DNA of 64,000 nucleotides from Acidobacteriota bacterium (lineage in GTDB: Bacteria; Acidobacteriota; Holophagae; Holophagales; Holophagaceae), in contig JACQZU010000022.1 of NCBI GenBank assembly GCA_016213735.1, positions 123,171-187,170 of the forward strand. Direction: 5' to 3'. The notes beneath the pieces were generated by a model, which had not been told where the DNA came from, ran no database searches, and saw nothing but the letters and a program-made list of their open reading frames with translations. Below are positions 45,467-52,486 of this stretch, one piece after another. Position 1 is the first letter of the stretch, and every line of letters starts with the position of its first letter. The position numbers and the translations under genes are program-made.

Positions 45467-46381
45467 TCAGGCCGGGACGGGGTGGTGGACCAGGGCGGGG
45501 AAGGGGCGAACCCGGGAGGGTTCCGGGGCTTCCGACCATGCCCAGGCGCCGGGCTCCGCCAGGAGTTTCTGGGTCAGGGCCACATGAAGGGCGTGGCCGG
45601 CGGCGTGGGCCTCCACCAGGCCCAGGAGCGGGGCCCCGAGGAGGCTCAGGTCCCCGACCAGGTCCAGCATCTTATGGCGGACGGCCTCGTCCTGGAAGCG
45701 AAGGGCCTCGGGGTTCAGGGGGCCCTGGGGTCCGAAGACGACGGCGTTCTCCAGGCTCCCCCCCAGGGCCAATCCCCGGGCCTGCATCCATTCCACCTCG
45801 TGGGCGAGGCAGAAGGTCCTCGCCGCCGCCAGTTCGGCCCGGTACTTGGAGGGCGAAAGGCTCATTTCACGGGTCTGGCGACCGATGGCGGGATGCTCGA
45901 ATTCGATGGTGTAGCGGATCCGGAGGCCGGGGAAGGGCGACACACGGACGCCCCGGGCCCCATCGCCCACTTCCACGGGCTTCAGGACCTGGATGAAGCG
46001 CCGCTGCCCTGGAAGGGTCTGGACCCCGGCGGCCTGGATGGCCTCGACCCAGGGGGCGGCGCTGCCGTCGAGGATCGGAAGCTCCTCTCCGTCCACCTCG
46101 ATGCGGAGGTGTTCGACCTCCAGGCCGTTCAAGGCCGAGAGCAGGTGCTCCACCGTCTGGAGCCGGATGCCGTGGGAGACCAGGGTGGTGGCCAGCTGGA
46201 GGTCCCCGGCGCGGCTGGCGTGGACCGGGATCTCGGTGGCGCTGGGAAGGTGGATGAAACGCAGGCCCGAGGCCTGGGACACGGGGACGAGGCGCACGGA
46301 GCAAGGCCGATTCCCATGCAGCCCGCGGCCGGAAACCGAAACGGCTCCTTGCAGGGTCTGGGGGTGTCTGGCGCGGGTCAC
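45467..46381 (-). CDS. lpxC: UDP-3-O-acyl-N-acetylglucosamine deacetylase
   Basis: A 304-aa LpxC, the committed step of lipid A synthesis. The duplicated fold starts with QGAVSVSGRGLHGNRP. The zinc ligands are in TVEHLLSAL and HKMLDLVGDLSLLG, and EVDGEELPILDGSA and the FEHPAIG segment fit. It implies a lipopolysaccharide-bearing outer membrane. GTG 46381 is chosen since GAGG stands five bases upstream; the frame runs to a TTG at 46420 with no site. The C-terminal residues (WSEAPEPSRVRPFPALVHHPVPA) are an added tail. Confidence 0.93.
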   Translation of the reverse strand: MTRARHPQTLQGAVSVSGRGLHGNRPCSVRLVPVSQASGLRFIHLPSATEIPVHASRAGDLQLATTLVSHGIRLQTVEHLLSALNGLEVEHLRIEVDGEELPILDGSAAPWVEAIQAAGVQTLPGQRRFIQVLKPVEVGDGARGVRVSPFPGLRIRYTIEFEHPAIGRQTREMSLSPSKYRAELAAARTFCLAHEVEWMQARGLALGGSLENAVVFGPQGPLNPEALRFQDEAVRHKMLDLVGDLSLLGAPLLGLVEAHAAGHALHVALTQKLLAEPGAWAWSEAPEPSRVRPFPALVHHPVPA

Positions 46382-46420
46382 TTTCACCTCGGACCCAGGC
46401 CTAAGCGGGTTTTGTGCCAA

Positions 46421-46480
46421 TCCAAAAAATCAATTAAAACAAAAATTAGAATATCCAATCGGTCGAGAGCCGTGGCGGCC
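46421..46480 (-). promoter_or_regulatory. AT-rich upstream region of lpxC
   Basis: About 40 bases at 46425-46465 are almost pure A/T in an otherwise GC-rich window, located between ispD and lpxC, which point the same way. This is the most likely lpxC promoter. Several -10-like hexamers are possible and none stands out. Confidence 0.4.
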
Positions 46481-46500
46481 GGGCCACACCACGTGGAGGA

Positions 46501-47172
46501 TCAGGGAGACCAGTCTCCGGGAAGGGTGATCTTCCGGTTGGAGGGGGCCCCGGGAACGGCCAGGACCTTGAATCCAAAGCGTTCGAGCAAGGCCGAATCG
46601 TCCGTGGCCTGGAATCCGGTCGTCAGGGCCTGCTGGAAGGCCTCCCGCCAGGTTCCCAGGAGGGCCACCTGAGGCGTCTGGGCCCGAAGGATCCCCTCGC
46701 GGTGCAGGGTCTGGAGCACCCGTCCGCTCCGGTCCACCTGTTTGAGGGTGTCCGTGCTGGGTTCGGTGAGCAGGGCCCCGTCCCACTCCCCGAGGGCCTC
46801 GAGGGCCTCCAGGACTCCCTGGGCGGGAGGGAAGGGGCGCACCGCGTCATGGATCATCACCGCGGCCTCCGGCCGGTCCGGGAGGAGCTCCAGGGCCGCC
46901 CGGACAGAGTCCTGGCGTGTCTCCCCTCCAGGCCCCACCCGGAGGGGGACCGGCAGCTTCCAGGTCGGGGGAAGGTCCACGAATTCCGGGGGCACCGCGA
47001 GGGCGATCCCATCCAGGGGAGGCATGCCCGGGGAAAAGAAGGCTTCCAGGGTGGCCAGGAGCAGGGGCCGTCCACCCCAGTCGCGGAACTGTTTCGGAAC
47101 CCCCCCGCCCAGGCGGAGCCCGCGTCCGCCGGCGGGAACCACCAAAAAAATCTCTCCGGGAATCTTCCCCAT
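46501..47172 (-). CDS. ispD: 2-C-methyl-D-erythritol 4-phosphate cytidylyltransferase
   Basis: A 223-aa cytidylyltransferase of the non-mevalonate isoprenoid pathway. FLVVPAGGRGLRLGGGVPKQF is the CTP-binding P-loop with its Arg and Lys, GGETRQDSVRAAL the second motif, MIHDAVRPF the metal Asp region and ATDDSALLE the late motif. It makes CDP-methylerythritol. The frame reaches upstream to 47409, but ATG 47172 matches the family start. It is transcribed away from acs. Confidence 0.92.
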   Translation of the reverse strand: MGKIPGEIFLVVPAGGRGLRLGGGVPKQFRDWGGRPLLLATLEAFFSPGMPPLDGIALAVPPEFVDLPPTWKLPVPLRVGPGGETRQDSVRAALELLPDRPEAAVMIHDAVRPFPPAQGVLEALEALGEWDGALLTEPSTDTLKQVDRSGRVLQTLHREGILRAQTPQVALLGTWREAFQQALTTGFQATDDSALLERFGFKVLAVPGAPSNRKITLPGDWSP

Positions 47173-47411
47173 GCCGGAATCATAGCCGCCAACCTGACGG
47201 CAACCATTCACCGCGCATCCATGCCTGGACAACCCGACAGGGGGGTCCCAAAATGGGCCCACTCCATTCCCACCCTCGCCACCCGCTCCTCCGCCCGCTG
47301 GAGGTCGGACGTTCTCAACGAGCCCCAGCCCGGGCCCATGCCTACCCCAGGTAGCTTGAGTGCCGGCGCCCTCGCGCCCCCAGCGCCGTCCCCCTAATAG
47401 GAGACCCACCG

Positions 47412-49364
47412 ATGAGCCAGGACATCTACCCGGTCAAGCCCGACATCGCAGAGCGGGCCCACATCAAGTCCATGGAGGAGTACAAGCGCCTCTACCGGCT
47501 TTCCCTGGACAACCCCGAATGGTTCTGGGGGGAGCAGGCCAAGGCCCTCACCTGGTTCCATCCCTGGCAGTCGGTCTTCGACGCGGACTACGACGAGGTG
47601 GATTTCTCCTGGTACCTGGGGGGCCGGCTGAACGCCTCCTTCAACTGCATCGACCGGCACCTTCCGGCCCTGGGCGACCGCACCGCGATCATCTGGGTCC
47701 AGGATGAGCCGGGGGTCTACACGCACATCACCTACCGGGAGTTGAAGCATCAGGTCTGCCGGGTGGCCAACGTGCTGCTCCACCACGGGGTGAAGAAGGG
47801 CGACCGGGTGTGCGTCTACCTGACCATGATGCCGGAGCTGATCTACACGATGCTGGCCTGCGCACGGATCGGGGCGATCCACTCCGTGGTCTTCGGGGGC
47901 TTCTCCGCCGAATCCCTCAGGGACCGGATCGTGGACGCGCACTGCAAGGTGGTCGTGACGGCCAACGAGGGCCTTCGCGGCGGGAAGCGGGTGCCCCTGA
48001 AGCGCACGGTGGATCGGGCCGTGGAGGGCATGTCCATGGTGGAGACCGTCCTCGTGGCGCGCCGGACGGACGTGGATGTCCCCATGGAGTCTGGCCGGGA
48101 TCTGTGGCTCGAGGAAGAGTGCGGCCGTCAGCGTTCCACCTGCACCAATGAGTGGATGGGGTCCGAGGACCCGCTCTTCATCCTTTACACGTCCGGCAGC
48201 ACGGGCCGGCCGAAGGGGCAGCTCCACACCACGGGCGGGTACATGACCTACGCCGCCTACACCCACAAGCTGGTCTTCGACTACCACCCGGGGGACATCT
48301 ATTTCTGCGCGGCGGACATCGGCTGGATCACGGGACACAGCTACATCGTGTACGGGCCCCTGGCCAACGGCGCCACCTCCGTGATCTTCGAGTCCACGCC
48401 CCTCTATCCTGATGCGGGCCGCTACTGGCAGGTCGTGGACGACCTGGGAGTGAACATCCTCTACACGGCCCCCACGGCCCTCCGGGCCTTGGCCCAGGCC
48501 GGCGACGAGTGGGTGAAGAAGTACAAGCGCACCTCCCTGCGGATCCTGGGCACGGTGGGGGAACCCATCAATCCGGAGGTCTGGCGCTGGTACCACGACG
48601 TCTGCGGCGACGGTCGCTGCACCATCGTGGACACCTGGTGGCAGACCGAGACCGGAGGCATCCTCATCACTCCCCTGCCCGGGGTCACGCCCACCAAGCC
48701 CGGTTCGGCGACCCTCCCCTTCTTCGGGGTCAAGCCCGTCATCGTGGATGCCTCGAACGGGCAGGTCCAGGAGGGCAACGATGTCCGGGGCGCCCTCTGC
48801 CTCGCGTCCCCTTGGCCGGGCCAGGCCCGCAGCATCTGGGGCGACCACCGCCGCTTCCGGGAGACCTACTTCACCCAGTACCAGGGCTACTACTTCACCG
48901 GCGACGGGGCCCGCCGGGACGAGGACGGCTACTACTGGATCACGGGCCGCATCGACGACGTCATCAACGTCTCCGGCCACCGTCTGGGCACGGCGGAAGT
49001 GGAGAGCGCCCTGGTGGCCCACGAGGCCGTGGCCGAGGCCGCGGTGGTGGGCTACCCGCACCCCATCAAGGGGCAGGGCATCTACTGCTATGTGCTCCTG
49101 AACTCCGGCTTCGCCAAGGAGGACAAGAACCAGCTGGTGGGCGCCCTGAAGGAGCAGGTGCGGCAGGTGATCGGGGCCTTTGCAGCTCCGGACGTGATCC
49201 ACATCGCCTCGGGCCTTCCCAAGACCCGAAGCGGCAAGATCATGCGGCGCATCCTCCGGAAGATCGCCAGCACCGAATACGAGGGGATGGGCGACATCAG
49301 CACCCTGGCCGAACCCGATGTGGTCGAGCGCCTCATCACGGAGCACCAGGCCGCCAACAAGTAG
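47412..49364 (+). CDS. acs: Acetyl-CoA synthetase (AMP-forming)
   Basis: A 650-aa adenylate-forming enzyme converting acetate, ATP and CoA to acetyl-CoA. Motifs are [22 protein letters not shown] (P-loop), [10 protein letters not shown] (the Trp that limits the acyl pocket to acetate), [32 protein letters not shown] (hinge) and [17 protein letters not shown] with the lysine that is acetylated for control in other bacteria. GGAG stands upstream of the ATG. It is a single-gene unit, ending with a strong terminator. Together with the cytochrome operon downstream it fits acetate-fuelled respiration. Confidence 0.96.
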   Translation: MSQDIYPVKPDIAERAHIKSMEEYKRLYRLSLDNPEWFWGEQAKALTWFHPWQSVFDADYDEVDFSWYLGGRLNASFNCIDRHLPALGDRTAIIWVQDEPGVYTHITYRELKHQVCRVANVLLHHGVKKGDRVCVYLTMMPELIYTMLACARIGAIHSVVFGGFSAESLRDRIVDAHCKVVVTANEGLRGGKRVPLKRTVDRAVEGMSMVETVLVARRTDVDVPMESGRDLWLEEECGRQRSTCTNEWMGSEDPLFILYTSGSTGRPKGQLHTTGGYMTYAAYTHKLVFDYHPGDIYFCAADIGWITGHSYIVYGPLANGATSVIFESTPLYPDAGRYWQVVDDLGVNILYTAPTALRALAQAGDEWVKKYKRTSLRILGTVGEPINPEVWRWYHDVCGDGRCTIVDTWWQTETGGILITPLPGVTPTKPGSATLPFFGVKPVIVDASNGQVQEGNDVRGALCLASPWPGQARSIWGDHRRFRETYFTQYQGYYFTGDGARRDEDGYYWITGRIDDVINVSGHRLGTAEVESALVAHEAVAEAAVVGYPHPIKGQGIYCYVLLNSGFAKEDKNQLVGALKEQVRQVIGAFAAPDVIHIASGLPKTRSGKIMRRILRKIASTEYEGMGDISTLAEPDVVERLITEHQAANK

Positions 49365-49393
49365 CCGGGCCACCGCGCTCCGGACCCAATGCG

Positions 49394-49429
49394 CCGAGGG
49401 CCCCAGAGGGGCCCTCGGCTTCTTTTTTT
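49394..49429 (+). terminator. Rho-independent terminator after acs
   Basis: An 11-bp perfect stem (49394-49404/49408-49418) with a 3-nt loop is followed by a T-rich tract (49420-49429). This is the clearest intrinsic terminator in the window. Confidence 0.93.
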
Positions 49430-49800
49430 CGGATGTCTCGAACCCTGAGCACCTTCCTGCTCGGGGAGCCTCCCCTTGCGTCAGGGTGTCGGTTCTCCGT
49501 GATGGGGATCACGATGCTGCGGTCCATTATAAAAAAGAAATCGTTTTCAACTCGAAGTAGGTTCCATGACACCAACATGACGTGCATTCAATACGAACTG
49601 AAAAAAATGAACCCTTTTTGGCGGAGAACATTTTCTGACAACGGCATGTCATTCCTTGTTGAAGTTCTTTGGAGTTTTATTTCACAGCGAATTTGCTTGA
49701 TTGCGCTCGGATTCAACCCTCCTAGGATCGCGACCGACGGGTGGTTATGCCACCCAACAAATCCCCCATTCCCTTGGGTCCCTGACAAAGGAGGTCCTGC
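49430..49800 (+). promoter_or_regulatory. Low-GC upstream region of the cytochrome operon
   Basis: About 370 bp without a convincing gene, clearly lower in G+C than its surroundings, especially 49525-49700. It contains a CRP/FNR-type palindrome at 49499-49512, an AT-rich TATAAA at 49528-49533, a second possible promoter (TTGCGC 49701-49706, TAGGAT 49723-49728, 16-base spacer) and a small hairpin at about 49739-49755. Its length and composition suggest a long regulated leader. I looked for a GEMM-type riboswitch and saw none. Confidence 0.5.
49499..49512. promoter_or_regulatory. CRP/FNR-family operator-like palindrome
   Basis: A perfect GTGAT-N4-ATCAC inverted repeat. It keeps the TGAT-N4-ATCA core of FNR-type sites (TTGAT-N4-ATCAA). 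It lies about 25 bp upstream of a TATAAA element, near but not exactly at the class II activation position. Confidence 0.35.
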
Positions 49801-49902
49801 GTGGGCAAGAAAACGCTCAATGCGCCGGCGGCGGAATCGCGGCTGGCCTGCCCGGGGGTCGCGGCGCGGCCCGGCCGGGAGACGGGAGGAGGCGCACCAT
49901 GA
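49801..49902 (+). CDS. Short leader ORF translationally coupled to the porin
   Basis: A 33-codon frame beginning with GTG 49801 directly after an excellent ribosome binding site (AAAGGAGGT, six bases before the GTG) and ending in TGA that overlaps the porin ATG as ATGA (49899-49902). The peptide begins MGKKTLNAPAAES and continues with Ala/Gly/Arg-rich sequence. It has no recognised domain. It could be a real small protein or a leader whose translation sets access to the porin start. It is too short for most gene callers. Confidence 0.5.
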   Translation: MGKKTLNAPAAESRLACPGVAARPGRETGGGAP

Positions 49903-51308
49903 AGACCCGCTTCCGCCTGCTGCCGCTCTTCGCCCTCGCGGCGGGTGCGGCCTCGGGCCAGGAGGTCAGCGTCTACGGCTCCACCCTGGCCCAGTTGTGG
50001 AAGTCGGAAACGCCCGGCTTCGACAAGGCCACCTACGCCCCGGCCACCCAGTTCCTCGGGATCGACGCCCTCAACCTGGGGACGGAGCGGCTGTCGCTCC
50101 ATCTCTTCGGCTGGGGAATGGCCGACCTGGCGGACCAGAGCCGCTACAACGGGGCCAACGGGAGCAAGACCCAAGGGGACCTCAGCTTCGGATACCTCCA
50201 GTACCGCTTTCCCACGGCCAATGCCGAATTGAAGGCTGGCCGCTTCTCCGTGAACCAGGCCGTGGGGATCGAGCAGGTGGACGGCCTGAGCGCCAGGGCG
50301 GACCTTCGGGGCGGCTTCACGGTGTCGGCCTTCGCCGGCCAGCCCGTCCTCTACAAGAATCCCCTCCAGACGGGCCATGAGAAGAACGACTACGCCTTCC
50401 AGCGGAACTGGATCGCGGGGGCCCGGATCGGGCTCCGGGTGCCCAAGGTCGGTGAGTTCGGCCTCTCCTACCTGCAGGATGGGCAGAACGCCGCCAAGGA
50501 CCTGCCCAGGCCCTCGGAGACGGACTACACCCGCCGCCAGGTGGGACTGGACCTCCGCATCTCTCCGGTCGCGGCCTTCGACCTGAGCGGGAGGACGGTC
50601 TTTGACGTCGCCAAGCATCCCGAGACCCCGGCCGGCGAAACGAAGCCGTCCAACATCGCGGAGCACGACTACCAGGTCTCGGTGAGGCCCACGGACCTCT
50701 TCGCCCTCACGGGCACCGTCACCGAGCGCAACTACCGGGCCTTCTACGCCGGGACGAACCTCCACTCCCTGTTCAATCAGCACGAGAAGGGCAAGTTCAG
50801 CGCCTACGGCGCCGGGCTGGTGTTCGGGACGGCGGCGAAGCTCCAGGTGACGGCCGACTTCCGCCACACCAAGCGCGAGATCTACGGCGAGGCGAACCGC
50901 TTCGGCGTGGATGCGAAGTGGGCGGTGGCCGGCACCAAAATCGTCGCCGGGGCGGGGATCCACCAGGTGAGCGCCCCCGATGCCGCCGCCTCCCCCGATC
51001 CCGAGAGCCTCCGCTACGGGACCTCCCACTCCGAGGCCCGCCTGTGGGCCATGTGGGAGACGGGCAAGCTGAGCTTCAGCGGCGACGGAATCTATTACAA
51101 GTTCAAGGATTCGACCAACCCGAACCTGTACGGGAAGGACGCGATGTTCGAACTCGTCGTCTCGGCCGGCTACCAGGCCACGCCCGAATTCAAGGTCGCC
51201 GGGGACCTGGCCTACGGCGCCAACGCCTTCGCCAAGTCCGAGACCCGCGGGCTGCTGAGGCTCGAGTACCGCTTCGGGGGCCCGGCCGCCAAGGGAGGCA
51301 AGAAATGA
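49899..51308 (+). CDS. Outer-membrane beta-barrel porin of the cytochrome operon
   Basis: A 469-aa protein with a signal peptide (LLPLFALAAGAASGQ) and a mature part made of alternating amphipathic beta strands (QFLGIDALNLGTERLSLHLFGWG, FGYLQYRF, WIAGARIGLRVPKVGEFGLSYL, LLRLEYRFGG near the C terminus), as expected for a large outer-membrane barrel. No CxxC motif of MtrB is present. GGAGGAGG precedes the ATG. Its stop overlaps the next cytochrome gene as ATGA. In porin-cytochrome conduits such a barrel holds a multiheme cytochrome so electrons cross the outer membrane; that is the likely role, given three cytochrome genes downstream. Confidence 0.85.
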   Translation: MKTRFRLLPLFALAAGAASGQEVSVYGSTLAQLWKSETPGFDKATYAPATQFLGIDALNLGTERLSLHLFGWGMADLADQSRYNGANGSKTQGDLSFGYLQYRFPTANAELKAGRFSVNQAVGIEQVDGLSARADLRGGFTVSAFAGQPVLYKNPLQTGHEKNDYAFQRNWIAGARIGLRVPKVGEFGLSYLQDGQNAAKDLPRPSETDYTRRQVGLDLRISPVAAFDLSGRTVFDVAKHPETPAGETKPSNIAEHDYQVSVRPTDLFALTGTVTERNYRAFYAGTNLHSLFNQHEKGKFSAYGAGLVFGTAAKLQVTADFRHTKREIYGEANRFGVDAKWAVAGTKIVAGAGIHQVSAPDAAASPDPESLRYGTSHSEARLWAMWETGKLSFSGDGIYYKFKDSTNPNLYGKDAMFELVVSAGYQATPEFKVAGDLAYGANAFAKSETRGLLRLEYRFGGPAAKGGKK

Positions 51309-51787
51309 GCGGAAAAGGCTCCCTCCTCACCCTGCTCCTCGCCCTCGTGCTCGGGACCTTCGCCGCCTGCGGTCTGCTCTCCCCGCAGGCCAGCTTCGCC
51401 CGGACCCATCCCGAAGGGCTGAGCGCCGGACGGCCCCTGTGCTCCGAGTGCCATTCGAACGAAACGATGAAAGGCGGCTTCAAGACCTTCGCCTCCTTCG
51501 ATCACACCCCCAGCTTCGTGGGGAACCACCGCAGCCAGGCGATCCAGGATTCCGCCTCCTGCGCCACCTGCCACGCGCCGGCCTTCTGCACCGACTGTCA
51601 TGGCGGCAAGGTGGCCATGAGCCCCTCCGTGAAACTTGGGGACCGGCCTGACCGGATCTCTCCCCACCGGGGCTCCTACCTCAGCCTGCACCGCCTGGAG
51701 GCCCGGATGGATCCGACGGGCTGCTACAAGTGCCACGGCCGCGCCAACAACGACAAATGCGCCGCCTGCCACAGGAGGCCGCAATGA
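51305..51787 (+). CDS. Exported pentaheme c-type cytochrome
   Basis: A 160-aa protein with an N-terminal hydrophobic leader (LLTLLLALVLGTFAACGLLS; possible lipoprotein Cys, the -3 residue being atypical). Five CxxCH motifs are seen: CSECH, CATCH, CTDCH, CYKCH and CAACH, with further His residues (FDHTPSFVGNH) that can be second axial ligands. Short multiheme proteins of this kind shuttle electrons in the periplasm or plug the porin from inside. It overlaps the porin gene upstream and the next cytochrome gene downstream, both by ATGA, so the three are translated as a unit. Confidence 0.88.
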   Translation: MSGKGSLLTLLLALVLGTFAACGLLSPQASFARTHPEGLSAGRPLCSECHSNETMKGGFKTFASFDHTPSFVGNHRSQAIQDSASCATCHAPAFCTDCHGGKVAMSPSVKLGDRPDRISPHRGSYLSLHRLEARMDPTGCYKCHGRANNDKCAACHRRPQ

Positions 51788-52401
51788 GCGCCCGCCAGCA
51801 TCTCATGCGCATCGCCCTGGCCGCGGCCTGGACCCTCCTGACCCTGGCCTGCGCCTCGGCCAACAACCAGTCCCCCAGGTTCGAGCCCGCCAAGGGCGCC
51901 CATCCCGAGAACTGGAAGGAGGTCCACTGGGCCGAGTACCTCAAGACCCCCGAGCAGTGCAGGAGCTGCCACGGCTCCACCACGGTCAAGGAAGGGGCCG
52001 GCGGGGTTTCGGGCGTCTCCTGCTTCTCCTGCCATCCCGACGGGGTGGGCCACGGTCCGAACTGGGACCAGGGGCTGCAGCACGGCCGCCTCGGCGCCCA
52101 GGCTGTTCCTTCCGATAGCGCCGGCATGGGCTCCTGCTTCAAGTGCCACGGCGCGGGCGGGTCCAACGGGACCTTCATCCCCACCTGTGTGGCCTGCCAC
52201 ACCAAGGCCCCGCATCCCAACAGGCCCTGGAACGGTGCCACGTCCGGCACCTCCAACCACACCTTCACCCAGATCGGGAACGCCACAGCCTGTGCGCAGT
52301 GCCACCTGAACGGCGCGAACTCGACCAAGAAGCCAGGCACCCCCACCGGGACCACCCCGGGCTGCTTCAACAACACGCTGTGCCACGGCACGAGCATCTA
52401 G
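51784..52401 (+). CDS. Multiheme c-type cytochrome with five CxxCH and one CX5CH motif
   Basis: A 205-aa exported protein; leader LMRIALAAAWTLLTLACASA (possible lipoprotein). It has CRSCH, CFSCH, CFKCH, CVACH and CAQCH, plus near the C terminus CFNNTLCH, a CX5CH arrangement that could bind a sixth heme. The repeated pattern 'SCFKCHG..G...G.FIPTCVACHTKAPH' is like Geobacter-type multiheme proteins, where CX4CH variants are known. It is the last of the ATGA-coupled set; the decaheme gene starts 85 bases later. It probably relays electrons between the porin and the decaheme protein. Confidence 0.85.
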   Translation: MSARQHLMRIALAAAWTLLTLACASANNQSPRFEPAKGAHPENWKEVHWAEYLKTPEQCRSCHGSTTVKEGAGGVSGVSCFSCHPDGVGHGPNWDQGLQHGRLGAQAVPSDSAGMGSCFKCHGAGGSNGTFIPTCVACHTKAPHPNRPWNGATSGTSNHTFTQIGNATACAQCHLNGANSTKKPGTPTGTTPGCFNNTLCHGTSI

Positions 52402-52486
52402 GGGAGGTGCGCTATCTGTTCGAAAGGAAACCCCATCCCCGTCGTCCACGAACACGTTGCACGCATCTTCCGAAGGAGAACCTAGA

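Noticed and set aside
49430-49800. GEMM-type cyclic dinucleotide riboswitch before the cytochrome operon
   Set aside because: Such riboswitches precede cytochrome genes in Geobacter, but the conserved GACGCAAAGCC-type core and the tetraloop receptor are not present.
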